Positions 34,018-44,840 of a DNA stretch of 64,000 nt are shown here, piece by piece. Within the stretch, counting starts at the first letter, position 1. Every line of letters begins with the position of its first letter. A program made the position numbers and the translations under genes. The stretch spans positions 376,503,633 to 376,567,632 of the forward strand of contig NC_053039.3 in NCBI RefSeq assembly GCF_002575655.3. Direction: 5' to 3'. The DNA comes from Aegilops tauschii subsp. strangulata. Lineage: Eukaryota > Streptophyta > Magnoliopsida > Poales > Poaceae. A model generated the notes under the pieces. The model saw only the letters and a list, made by a program, of their open reading frames with translations, was not told where the DNA came from and did no database searches.

Positions 34018-37000
34018 TCAGTCTTCTTGGCCTTGTTGCTCGGAGTCTTCTGCGTCATCCTTTGCCGGCTCTTCGTCTTCTTCTGCTGGCTGAAAAGTTT
34101 GTGATGACCAATCGATACCAGATAAAGCTTCAAATTCAGCTTTGTCATCTATAAGCTCAGACGGATTGATTTCAAGAGCAAAGGTGTGCTTACGGATGGG
34201 CGGGATTAAGTCCATCACTTTGTAAGCTGGAGTTGGCGTCTTCTTATGCACCCGGTCATAAGCTGGATGGTACTTGGAGAGGTCCGAGTCATTGGCAATC
34301 ATTGTGGCCATTGGACGAATTTCTTTTACACAGGCTGCGAAGTCCTTCTGATTGAAAGGTGTACCATCTTCTTTCAAACTTGTGTAACCAGTAGCTACCT
34401 TAGACGGGTCAAGCTCTGGTACCCATGCCTTGGCCCGACTCAAAGCTGTCACGGTGCCGGCTCTCGCAGATGATCGCTTTATTTCATCAACTCTAATAGG
34501 CAGCACAGAGAGTTTCTTCAAAACATCTATCAGCACAGTTGGTGCTTGACCTGTTGTTGAAATAGCGGCTAGTGCACGTTGAGTCCCGGTGTACAGCTAC
34601 TCAACAAGTTTATAGACAGCTTTAAGCTTCACCAGCATGTCTTGATTGAGATTGCTGCTCCTGGGACCTGAGTATATTGCAGAATGGTTAAATGGCGGGT
34701 TAGATGATCAAAATAATGATTCATTTCTGATGCTTGATAAGGCGAATCACCAAAGATAGCTGAAACCATCTAATTCACACGGCTATTTAAACCGGTAAGC
34801 TCAGTGGTCAATTCTTGAAGCGTTGCCTCTGCCTTCTCAGCACGTTGGGTCAAAGCCGTCTTTTCATCCGCCCAGGTCTTTTTCTCCGCTTCAAAGCTGG
34901 TTTTCAGTTTTTCCGACTCAGCCACACTGAACTGAAATTTTGACTCCGCCCTCCGGGTCTCATTTTCCTGAGTCGCTAGCCGGGTCTTCGCATCATTCAA
35001 TTGGCCCTCTAATTCAGCAGTGGCAGCCTGTACAAAGTATAGTGTTATCAACATTTATATCAAGCTTACAAGAGTACAAGTCTCAAGTATTTTGCCAGCA
35101 ACAACACTTGACACTTGGGGGCTAATCTCTATGAACCAAAAAAAATTCAAGACAACGTCTCACATGAATTAAGTCCCAAATACTTTGCAAGCAAGACTAC
35201 TTGGCACTTGGGGGCTAATGCATACCGTTTGTTTTTTCTTCATCATGAGCCGGGAGTGATGTAACACTCCCAACCGACTCATGGGGGCTATGCAGTCAAG
35301 ATCTTTCTTCTTGTACAAAAGACAAATAGGACCGGCTCATTCTTGTTGATTAAACTGGCCCTTGGGGGCTACAGACGGAAAAATCAACTTGTACAACAAT
35401 CCGGTTTACATTAAACCATCCAAGGAGGATTCTAGGGCAGAAGTTATGGATTTTTCTAAAGTCTACAACCTATTCAATCTTGTCATAGCCAGTAGACTTG
35501 GGGGCTGGCAGGATATGTATACAAGTTACTTAAAGTTGGTAGTCATACCTCATATTTTTGTTGCATCTGCTTCACCATATCAATTTTGAGGTCGCGGCTG
35601 GAGTGGACCTGGCTGAGATAGCCGGAGAGGATCTCATTGCTGCTTAGTTGTGCGTAATGAGAAATGTCAAACTTCTGTTTCCGCCTCTCAATAACTTCTT
35701 GTTTGGCAGTATGTTTGGCCAGAGCTATTGGATTTCCCGGCTCAACAAAGCCGGTGCCAGTAATCAACCCATCATCATCTTGAGGCTCTGACGGCTTAGG
35801 CGAACCCGAGGGGGCAGAAGTTGAAGGATTAATAGCAGTACCACCAAAGCTAAGATCTGGAATCTCAGGCGGGGTGACAGTAACAGGTTCTTCCGGCTTT
35901 TTATCAGAGGCCTCAGGGACAGGGACTTTATGTTCCGGTTTAGTAATTTCAGGTGCTTCTGTTGGCTTGATCACTTTAGCCTTTTGTTTGCCTTTGCTTG
36001 GCCGCTGCAGAGGTTATGACAAGTCAGTATTAATATAATAGTATACGAGGTTATAGAGTAAAACTAATTGTTATTACCTAGGGGCAGTCTTAAAAGACGG
36101 CATTTCAGTTTGTGATGAGCCGTCAGAAGAACAACGAGCAAGTTCCTGGTCAATGATCATTAAAAGAGTTAAGTGACAGACGAGTAAGACCTGTCACCAG
36201 ATGAGAAGAATTTCAAGGTTTAAGAAAGCACCTCGTTTCGACGTTTTCGAGGAGCAGGGGTGTTCGGTAAGCTGGAGGACAACTCATCACCTCCGTTGGT
36301 CCGACGTTTTCGTGTTGCTATTATTTCAAAAGAAAGTGAGGATCTAAATACGCCAAGGGGTGTGAAAACGTTACTTTCCGGGTTACTTGTCGAAGTTTCT
36401 GTCTTGGCAAAGATTCTGAGCCGGAGGAAATAATAGTTACCTCTTCTTCAGCTGCTTGGCTGGCTCCCATGTCAGCCTAATAATAATCAGTGTCAATAAG
36501 ATGGTTGAAAAATAAGCCAAGAGAGTCAAGGGCTACCTCCGACTCAGAGGTATCATCCAGCTTGAGCATGTCAGAGGCGCTTGGTTTCTTCTTCTTCTTG
36601 GTGGTCTTCGTGGCGGTTTTTCTAGCGGCCTTCTTGGCAGCCCTGGCCTTCTTAGCAGCCTCGTGGTCATATTCCACTTTCCAGAATTCCGACTTAGCCT
36701 GAAAAGGTTGTCAAAGGTCGAGTTAATCAGATATTCAAAAAGAGGTGAAGATAAAGTAAGTTCAAAGGCTTACATCTGGTGGCGGGTTAAGCTTGCTGAA
36801 ATGGGCCAGACCCACTTTGACACAATCCTCAGGGTCTTCATTCAGAAGAGACTTCACCATTTCATTGATTGCATCCTCAGTTAATGGTGCGGAGCTGTGG
36901 CGCAGTGAATCTTTTTCATCACCAGTGTAGGTACACATTAAGACGGTACGATGGCTCAACGGGATGATCTGCCAAGAAACCCAACACCTGACTAAATCAA

Positions 37001-37667
37001 CACCGGTCAGCCCATTTCCTAGCAGAGCTTTGACCTTCACGATAATAGGTGCAATCTTCTTCCGTTCAGCAGCAGTAAGCTTTTCAGGAAGGTTATGTTT
37101 TGGGTTCAGGCGCTCAACACGGTAACCCGGCAGGGGATTTTCATCAGCCGGAGAAGTGTCCTTGCAATAAAACCACATCTGGATCCAGTCTTTGGGGTGA
37201 CTCGGCAAACAGGCGTAAGGAAAGATCGCATCTCTTTGACGTTGAATTGAAATTCCGCCGAGTTCCAAGCTAGGACCATTGGTGAATTCAGTCTGGCGGT
37301 TTAAGTAAAAATACTCTCTAAAGAGTTCAACACTGGGCTCCTCTTGAAGGTACACCTCACAGAAGACTTGAAAGTTGCAAATATTTGACACGGAATTGGG
37401 TCCAATGTCTTGAGGGTGGAGCTGAAAAAAGTGCAGAACGTCTCGGAAAAACTTAGAGCCGGGCGGTGAGAAGCCCCGGTTCATGTGGTCAGTAAAAACG
37501 ATGACTTCGCTGTCTTTCGGCTGAGGTCTCTCTTCGCCCGGGTTAGGAGCACGATAATGCATCACACTCTTGGCAGGCAAATACCCGGTTCTGAAAAAGT
37601 CCTTGAAAGTGCTCTCGGTGACGATGGAAGGGACCCAATTGCATGTGTGCACTATTTTGGGCGGCAT
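34018..37667 (-). CDS. Antisense multi-exon gene of Gypsy-B (PF04195/Transposase_28-like)
   Basis: Read on the - strand from the ATG at 37667. The first coding exon (37667-36774, 298 codons, open throughout) has the pattern of the 'putative gypsy type transposon' family: FSPPGSKFFRDVLHFFQL, then CEVYLQEEPSVELFREYF, then HPKDWIQMWFYCKD. It ends at CCACCAGAT-GTAAGC. Further exons are inferred from splice sites: 36698-36537 (Lys/Ala-rich, nuclear-signal-like KKKKK), 36476-36441, about 36317-36232 (RKRRTNGGDE), about 36145-36078, 36004-35549 (Pro/Glu-rich), and 35027-34018. The last includes a coiled coil with TQRAEKAEATLQELTTELTG and ends EDSEQQGQED. Exon phases around 36317-36004 do not fully reconcile, and stops between 34770 and 34540 mean an intron there or decay. 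Function unknown; antisense genes here are typical of Tat elements. Confidence 0.68.
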
Positions 37668-38097
37668 TGTGGAAGAAAACCTAAAGGAAAGAAAAATTGT
37701 CGGTTTAAGTTAATTGGTGAAATCACAGTTTAAGTGCTGACAGTATACATTCAGGATGGCGGCTTAAGTGAGGACTAATGGTATATGAATAATTGTAAGC
37801 CGAATGTGTAAGCCGCCATGAAGGGTACAGAAAAAGGGGAAAATCTGCAACCTATAGAGGTGACAGTGCAAGTGCATAGGTGTTCTAAAAGGGATCTGCA
37901 GCGATGCGAGTATGTTCTAGTATTAAAAATATATGCTAAACTACTACCGCGCGAGATTTGTGTGGTTTGTGGATCCAATCCATGGACGTGGACAAAGAAT
38001 AAAGATGGGCGGCGATGAACACTGACGAGCACCGACAAACACTGAGGAACACCGAAACCCTAATGCCAGATCTATGGCCGGGGAAAGAAGGGCTTAC

Positions 38098-38250
38098 CGG
38101 TACTGATGAGATGGCGGGGAGGTGTCGCGGTTCTCTGCTCCGTTCAGGGTGATGTAGCGGCCGGAGTTGAAGACGGAGGCAGAGGTCGACGGCGGCGGAG
38201 CTCGTGCACGTCCGCGCGTCGCAAGGAGGAAGAAGAAACTGAGAAGGAAA
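38098..38250 (-). other. Probable non-coding first exon of the antisense gene
   Basis: On the - strand a CT-rich leader is followed by CAGTACCG-GTAAGCC, a strong donor with its GT at 38097-38096. The matching acceptor TTTCTTTCCTTTAG ends at 37681, 14 bases before the ATG at 37667. The implied intron is about 417 nt and has an AT-rich/T-rich 3' part on the - strand. The transcription start near 38250 is estimated from the TATA box. Confidence 0.55.
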
Positions 38251-38280
38251 GAGGGGGGATGAGAGGAGAGATCGAGGTCT

Positions 38281-38288
38281 TATTTATA
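38281..38288 (-). promoter_or_regulatory. TATA box of the Gypsy-B antisense gene
   Basis: On the - strand the site reads GGCTT-TATAAATA-AGACC, then a CT-rich initiator region (CTCTCCTCTCATCCCCCC). It lies about 280 bp inside the 3' LTR and points back into the element, opposite to the LTR promoters. Confidence 0.6.
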
Positions 38289-38566
38289 AAGCCTGGAAGG
38301 ACAAACGACGGGTGCAAAAATCGAGGAGGTAAAAAGTGGATAAGTGATGATGCGGGCGCCTCAATTTCTGAAAAGATAGTAAAGTAAGAAATTTATTAAG
38401 ATTTGGGTTCCATGAAGCATTAATGACAGGTGACGTCATGGCGGGTTACTGAAAATTCAGGAGATGACGTCATGGCGGGTTACAATATTTCACAGTCAAG
38501 ATGAAGAAGGATTTTTCTAAATATTGAAGATTGACATGAACAAGTTCAAATCAACCCGGGGCCTAA

Positions 38567-39065
38567 TGTTGGGGATATGACTATCAGGCATGACCCGCCA
38601 TGAAGCCCAAGAGCGTAATCAGAATGGCGGTTCATAGATAGACTGAGTAGAGGGCCCAAGCCCAAAGGCGGCTTAAGGCCCACGGTTATAAACCGCCATG
38701 TATATGTGGACTTGTGTTGTAAGGCAAGTACGATAAGTCACTGAGTCGGACATGTTATATGAGCCGGCCGGGACTCTGTAGACCGCAGGGCGTCAACCCG
38801 TTTATACAAGGGGACGACCCGGCGGCGGCTTAGGACAAGAAACAACATATCGAGAGCCAGGCTAAGCGTATTCGCTCCCTGGTAATCGAAACCCTAGCAA
38901 TACCACCTCAAACTGGATTAGGCTTTTACCTTCACCGCAAGGGGCCGAACCAGTATAAACTCTTCGTGTCCTTTGTCCTGTTTAACCCCTTTAAGCTAAT
39001 CTCATTGCGATGGCTCCACGACTGAGTCCTCACACTAGGACATCTGCCATGACAATACCACGACA
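38567..39065 (+). repeat. Gypsy-B 3' LTR (499 bp)
   Basis: Starts TGTTGGGGAT at 38567 after CAACCCGGGGCCTAA and ends CCACGACA. It is followed by the ccata duplication. It lacks 37 bp found in the 5' copy, and its TATA region is mutated (TTATACAAG). Confidence 0.88.
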
Positions 39066-39070
39066 CCATA

Positions 39071-39463
39071 TGATACACATCAACCAACTCTAAATTCACC
39101 TAGATACTCCAATGTCACTGCGAGTATCTATGAGTTGATTATACGATATGCATCAAACAATTTGAGTTTCAAAATACTGAATCCAACACAAAGAACCTCA
39201 AGGAGTGCCCCAATATTTCTACCGAAGAAACAAAGACGAGAACGTGCATCAACCCCTATGCATAGATTACCCCAATGTCACCACGGGTATTCATAGCAAG
39301 ACATACCTCAAGTGTTCTCAAATCCATAAAATTATTCAATCCGATAAGAACGAAATCTCAAACGGAAAACTCAATTCACAACAAGATAGAGAGGGGAAAA
39401 CACCATATGATCCAACTATATTAACAAAGCCCGCGATACATCAAGATCGTGACATCTCAAGAA

Positions 39464-39499
<36 letters not shown>

Positions 39500-39798
39500 A
39501 ACACATAGCTACTGGTACAAAACCTCAGCCCCGAGGGTGGACTACTCGCTCCTCATCATGGTGGCAGTCGGAATGATGAAGATGCCCACCGGTGATGATT
39601 TTCCCCTCCAGCAGGGTGCCTGAACGGGTTCTAGATTGGTTTTTCATGGCTATAGAGGCTTGCGGCGGCGGCACTTCTGATCTAGGGTTACCCCGAGGGT
39701 TTTTGGAATATTTGGCAATTTATAGGGCGAAGAGGCGGTGCGGGAGGTCACCGAGGGGGGCACAACCCCAATGGGCACGCCTGGGCTCCTAGGCGCGC
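39071..39798 (-). mobile_element. Old repeat, probably a reversed Gypsy LTR, right half
   Basis: Continuation of 10994-11447 after Gypsy-B is removed. On the - strand it shows a GC-rich start, a TATA-like CCCTATAAATTG at about 39728-39717, and a leader with GAGGAGCGAGTAGTCCACCC, the layout of an LTR read in reverse. It contains a GA microsatellite. No coding signal was seen; the short frames at 39205-39940 are not genes. It is cut at 39798 by the start of Gypsy-C. Confidence 0.45.
39467..39495. repeat. (GA)n microsatellite
   Basis: About 29 bp of uninterrupted GA dinucleotides following GAACAC. Confidence 0.95.
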
Positions 39799-40127
39799 TG
39801 AGGGAGTCCTGGATTAGGGGGTCCTCGGACAGCTGGACTATATCCTTTGGCCGGACTGTTGGACTATGAAGATACAAGATTGAAGACTTTGTCCCGTGTC
39901 TGGATGGGACTCTCTTTGGCGTGGAAGGCAAGCTTGGCAATATGGATATGTAGATCTCCTCCCTTGTAACCGACTCTGTGTAACCCTAGCCCCCTCCGGT
40001 GTCTATATAAACCGGAGGGTTTAGTCCGTAGGACGACAACAATCATACCACAGGCTAGCTTCTAGGGTCTAGCCTCTACGATCTCGTGGTAGATCAACTC
40101 TTGTAATACTCATATCATCAAGATCAA
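39799..40127 (+). repeat. Gypsy-C 5' LTR, first segment
   Basis: Starts TGAGGGAGTC. It contains TATATAAA at 40004-40011 and a typical CTTGTAATACTCATATCATC end region before the insertion. The last 5 bases, atcaa, are the duplicated target of the nested element. Confidence 0.82.
40004..40011 (+). promoter_or_regulatory. TATA box of Gypsy-C 5' LTR
   Basis: TATATAAA within GGTGTC-TATATAAA-CCGGAGG. The insertion 117 bp downstream separates this promoter from the gag gene by 10 kb. Confidence 0.6.
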
Positions 40128-41580
40128 TGTAACACCCCAAAAATTTGACCTTGTTTTATTAATTAAAATTTTTGCCAGGAAATTAATTTTTTATTTTTCT
40201 GGATTTCTCATTTGATTTCAGAACCCCTCTTCTCTTTAATATTGTGGGTTTTTACCTCAAGTGGAAACTTTCCAAAAGTATTATTGGACTTGTATGCCCT
40301 CTTTATAAAAACAATTCTTTATAAGTGGATTTATTTGCATAATTGTTTTTCATGAGCTTTATTCTTTTAAAAATGATCTTTCATAAATTTGGAGCCCTTT
40401 TTGCACTGCAACCTTTTGATGAATGCATTTAAAATTTTCACCAAAATTTGGGGATGTCATGTGAAGTTTCCACATAACTTTTATGCAAAAATATCCTTTG
40501 GTCATTGGAGATTTTGAGCTCTACATCAATTTTTCAAATCTAGTCCAGTAGGTATTTTTGCACTACAACCTATTTAAAAATTCCTCTAAAAATTCTTCCA
40601 AGTGTTTGGAGATGTCAGTAGATGCTCATAAGGCAACTTCATGCAAAACCCCAGTGATGTTCTATGAAAAATTTGAGTGTATCAACCTCTTTTTCATTCT
40701 GGTCCAGTTTGGTGATTTGTACTGCAACCCTATTTTATTGTGCTCTAGTGCCCATGACCTTTTTCCTGCTTGTAGCCCTCCCTACAAAACCCTTAAGTCC
40801 AGGAGAGTGGACCCATTCGAGGATTTTAAGTGCATGCACTGAGACCTTTTTCTTTCTGTCCAAAACTGTGGTTTTGCAAAACTTGCACTAGCAAGTTTCT
40901 GGTTTTTCCCAAATGATCTTGCCATCATCACCTACATCCAGGGAGACCCTGATCTGGAGTTTTTGGCCACTCCAAGAGTTGCCTAGATGCACTTAGCATT
41001 ATGTCGAACACCTTGTGTTCATGGACAGTTTTGGGCATGTTTCCTAGTTTGCATTATGATCTTGTTCCACTGACACAGCAACCTTGTCCACTAAGCTCCT
41101 AGCTATCCCTATCCTAGTCCTGTTAATTGCCAGCCTCACTCCAGCACTCTAGGCTACCCTGGCATTTCGTCGAACACGTCCCGTGCATGCTCTGGGCGCG
41201 CCCAGAGCGCACGTTTTGCACGCGCGCGCACCGAGTTGCCGCGTCGCACTGCCGCCCTCACCGCGTCCCGCCCCTGGCCCTTGCTCGCCTGCAGAGCCGC
41301 GCACAACACTCGCCCACTCACCAGTACCCTCCAAGCCTCCTTGGCGCCCTACAGCGCCGCCGTCAGGGCTCCCTTGGCGGCACGCCGGCGTCGGCAGCGG
41401 GCTCTGTCGTGGACGGCGCCGCCCAAGCCGCACCAGCGCGCCAGCTGCCCCTGTGAACAGCTCGAGCTTATTCTGGAGCCCGTCGGCACGCGCTCGTCGC
41501 CGCCACGTCGCCCTGCGGCTACAGAGCGACGGTCGCCGGCGTTCTTATCCACAGCCACCGCGGAGCCAGCCCCGTCGCGC

Positions 41581-41588
41581 TATAAAAG
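41581..41588 (+). promoter_or_regulatory. TATA box in LARD 5' LTR
   Basis: TATAAAAG preceded by GTCGCGC and followed by GAGGCCCCCCGAGCCCC. The copy in the 3' LTR is at 47389-47396 and is unchanged. Confidence 0.6.
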
Positions 41589-43317
41589 GAGGCCCCCCGA
41601 GCCCCTCCGAGCACGCAGACGACCCCAGGCCACCCCCATAGCTTCCCCTTAGCCAGCAATCAACGTCGGGAAGCTTTCTTCCCCGTCTCCGGCCAGTTCG
41701 GTCGCCGCCTCAATCCAGCGCACTGCGTCGCAACCGGACCCTCCCCCGCCCATCCAACGCCACCAACCATCTCCCCATAGTCTTGCGGACCTGCCTAGCG
41801 CCTCAGCCTCGACCAAGGACCACCATAGCCCGAAGCCCCCTTTGCTCCCGAATCACCGTCCGCCGCGGAGCTCGCCGCCGGTGACTTCCTCCGTCCCCAC
41901 CTGCCTAGCGCCCACCGGGAGGACTGCCCTAGACTGGCAGATCCATCCCTGCCCTCGGGGCCCCGTGGGGAGCTGCCATTCGTCGACGGCGATCGCCGGA
42001 GTCCCGCCACCGTTCGGGCAGAGAGAGAGGAGGGAGGAAAGACCAGTCAAACCTGACCAGTGGGCCCCCTGGACCCACTGTCAGTGACCCGCGCGCCCGT
42101 CCACTCTGGTTAAGTGATAGCGCAAAGTCCCGAGTACGTCTCCTCTGCTTCGAAAGCGTAGTTTCTTCCGAAACGTTCTCTTTTCTGGTTTTATTTAAAA
42201 AACAGAACTTTGACTAATCTTTGACTGGCTATATCTTTTAAAATAAAACTCCAAATGAGTTGATTCTTTTTCCTACCTCCCTCAAATTTCATCTAGTTTA
42301 TTTTAAGATTTATTTCAAAAAAAAATTGGGACAACTTTTTGTACTGTTTTTGAAATGTGTGTTATTTGAATATTTCTCAAAATAGGATTTTTGGAGAAAA
42401 GGCAACCTTCAAAAAGTGCACCCCCACATGCATACACTTGAAGGCAAGCATTCTGAACTCTGGCATAATATTTTTGTGAGGTGTTTTGATACGGTTACAA
42501 CACCACCTTGATTTGGAGCATACGTTATTTTTATGTAACGATAAAGTTACACGCATGAGTGCATATTGGAGATGCTTTACTGTCAGAAATGGATATACTA
42601 GTGATAGTGATCATCCTCGCGAGCTTTCCATGCATACCGGCAGGAAGCCGGGAAAGTCGTGGTCTTGGGTAGACACGAGCTTGTCCCTAGTTCCTCGTCG
42701 AGACGAGTATGTCCGGTATGGCATGATGAGGTTTGATGAGCGGTGATTCTGTCTGTTAATGGAAATATATTGGTTATGCTAATCATTCGGAGAATACTTG
42801 GACCTCCTGAGTCGGCCGTAGGTCGAGTCTTGTTCAGTAGCTTCCCCTACTTGTTTTGTACTACCACTTGTCCCTGCCGCAGGTAGGGTACGGTTCAGTA
42901 AGTTGTCAACCCCTTACCAAAGCACACACCGTACAGAGAGGCCATGGTGGAAGATACCGGAGGCCTCCGGTAGGCAGGCCACCTGGTCCAGGGGCATGGG
43001 TGTTTCCGGTTGGGACCGAGAGGGGGGCACCCCTTTGAGCGCGCGATATAAATTTGATCCCATGCTACGTCGAGGTTGTAGCCTCCCCACTTAGAGTTTT
43101 GCTTGACAGGTGTCGTGGGTGATTCCAGACACCGGTAAGTTAAGCTGGTGTGTGCAGGTTAGGCGTGTTTTCAATTAAAAGGCCGTAGGCGGGATTAGTC
43201 CCGATGGACTGAGTAAATCCGTTACACGTGGGTATAGAGTACACCCTCTGCAGATGTTAAATCTTTTTCGGATAACCATGTTCATCGGTAAGGACTACAG
43301 TCTGAGATGGGTATAGT

Positions 43318-43432
43318 GACGGTCTTCGGGTGGAGAAACGGCTAAACCGGATCATAGTAACGGTATTTGGATGGAGAACGGCTAAACTAGATCACAGGGA
43401 CGGTCTTCGGATGGAGAAACGGATATACTAGA
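43318..43432 (+). repeat. ~41-bp tandem repeat in LARD LTR, 3 copies
   Basis: GACGGTCTTCGG-TGGAGAAACGG units begin at 43318, 43359 and 43399, separated by AACTAGATCA-type spacers. The 3' LTR has the same array near 49123-49237. Confidence 0.75.
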
Positions 43433-43560
43433 ACTTTGATTATGACCTATGTCATATGAGGATTATGTTTATTATTATTATGGACTAACCATTTACATTA
43501 TTTGAATTATTAAGTATCCCTGGGACGGTTCTACCTCCTGGATACTCACTGTGATTATTA

Positions 43561-43947
43561 TTTATAAGCCCTTTATGTGGCGTCGCTCAGACGCCCGACT
43601 GCGGCCTGCTTGTTATTTATTTATCCTTTATAAGCCCTTTATGTGGTGTCGCTCAGACGCCCGACTGCGGCATGCTTGTTATTTATTTATCCTTTATAAG
43701 CCCTTTATGTGGCGTCGCTCAGACGCCCGACTGCGGCATGCTTGTTATTTATTTATCCTTTATAAGCCCTTTATGTGGCGTCGCTCAGACGCCCGACTGC
43801 GGCATGCTTGTTATTTATTTATCCTTTATAAGCCCTTTATGTGGCGTCGCTCAGACGCCCGACTGCGGCATGTTTGTCGTTTATTTATTATTCATAAGCT
43901 CTTTATGTGGTATCGCTCAGACGCCCGACTGAGGCATGATTTATCTT
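43561..43947 (+). repeat. 66-bp minisatellite in LARD 5' LTR, 6 copies
   Basis: Copies start at 43561, 43627, 43693, 43759, 43825 and 43891, exactly 66 bp apart. Each contains TATAAGCCCTTTATGTGG and GCGTCGCTCAGACGC, an inverted repeat with 5-bp arms. The last copy is diverged, and a vestige of a seventh is near 43957. Because 66 is a multiple of 3, a frame stays open across the array (43551-44069), giving a 22-residue repeat. Confidence 0.93.
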
Positions 43948-44528
43948 ATTATCCTGTCGAGGCGTCGCTCCAGACACTCGATCGGTGCATTCTATTTCTA
44001 CTCCCGTATTGCATATTCACATTTTTCCTGCATGCGTGTATCATGAATTTTTGGTTATTTCGTGACTGACGTTATGATCGTAGAATATTTCGGAGCATGA
44101 TTACCCACTATTATATTATACCCGTGTTCATAATGTTTGCGAGTACATTCAAAGTACTCACTGGCTTGTCCCCGACAATTGTCTTGGCCAGATTCCTTGC
44201 TTGGAGAGGAACGTTGCGATGACAGCCCCGGAACCTACGCTACGATGATAGCAGCCTCGCGAAGATAGGAGTTATCCTGGTCAGCTGTTCTTGTGGGAAA
44301 TGGAGTCCCATGGACGCAGATGAACCACAAACCGCTTCCGCCATCAACCACTAGAAACCTAATGATGTACTCATAGGCCACAATGGTCTTGTACTACGTA
44401 TTTTGTACTTTGCTTGGAATTCTTGTATCAAGTTGGTGCCTCATCAGCTAACAGTAATCCTGGGGCTGGTGAGCACAAAGGCCATTTTCTGGGAAATTAA
44501 TATCCCGAAAATCCGGTCCTGACAGACT

Positions 44529-44544
44529 TGGTATCAGAGCCAGG
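44529..44544 (+). other. Primer binding site of LARD (initiator tRNA-Met)
   Basis: TGGTATCAGAGCCAGG starts 4 bases after the 5' LTR and matches the 3' end of plant initiator tRNA-Met over its first 12 bases. Confidence 0.85.
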
Positions 44545-44777
44545 CTGACCATTGGCTAACCCTATCTTAGCCAGGTCAATAAACCTAGGTTAACCAACCC
44601 ACCAGACCTTAACCCAACCCCGGCCAAGCTTCTCGTGTAAGATAGCCACACAGTGACCCCGACGCTTTTGGCAGTCGGTGCCCAACCTATCAGCTTAGCC
44701 TGTCGATCACGCGCCTGTTACCGACACCTAACTTGTCTCATTCGCAAGCGTGCGAAGGAAGACTCCGCCCCTTTTTC

Positions 44778-44785
44778 TATAAAAA
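44778..44785 (+). promoter_or_regulatory. Internal TATA box before the LARD ORF
   Basis: TATAAAAA lies inside a perfect 8-bp inverted repeat, CCCTTTTT-CTAT-AAAAAGGG (44769-44788). It sits 63 bases before the ATG at 44841, which would leave a leader of about 30 bases. It is distinct from the LTR promoter. Function is inferred from sequence alone. Confidence 0.45.
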
Positions 44786-44840
44786 GGGCACGCTAGCCTC
44801 AACCCAGCACAGCACAGCCTCTTACCCAAACCAAGTCACG

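Larger units (their letters stand above)
11448..39065 (+). mobile_element. Gypsy-B: complete Tat-type LTR retrotransposon with nested Copia
   Basis: Two related LTRs (11448-11983 and 38567-39065) are flanked by the same 5 bases, ccata (11443-11447 and 39066-39070), so this is one insertion. Without the nested Copia (16411-30682 including one TSD copy) the element is about 13.3 kb. Order on the + strand: gag, aspartic protease, reverse transcriptase, RNase H, integrase. A multi-exon gene on the - strand then occupies the 3' region. This antisense gene plus the YVDDIVVKS reverse transcriptase point to the Tat lineage of Gypsy elements. By eye the LTRs differ at about 24 of 499 aligned sites plus one 37-bp gap. 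At a commonly used grass rate of 1.3e-8 per site per year that suggests roughly 2 million years; the rate is an assumption. Confidence 0.88.
40128..44524 (+). repeat. LARD 5' LTR (4397 bp)
   Basis: AT-rich 5' part (40128-41100), GC-rich leader-like block with TATAAAAG (about 41130-42110), AT-rich middle, then minisatellites near 43318 and 43561. It ends GGTCCTGACA. The several overlapping frames on both strands in 41127-42087 result from high GC content and show no domain. Confidence 0.92.

Noticed and set aside
41127..42087. Several long overlapping open frames on both strands (also 46931-47894)
   Set aside because: They lie in a GC-rich LTR leader block, overlap in many frames, show no domain, and have Pro/Arg/Ala composition expected from base content alone.
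43561..43947. CRISPR-like array of regularly spaced repeats
   Set aside because: The whole 66-bp unit is repeated with no unique spacers, it lies in a plant LTR, and no cas gene is present. It is a minisatellite.
43551..44069. 172-codon repeat protein with a 22-residue unit
   Set aside because: The frame is open because the repeat length is a multiple of 3 and the unit has no stop in that frame. There is no promoter or start context, so I treat it as a repeat, not a gene.
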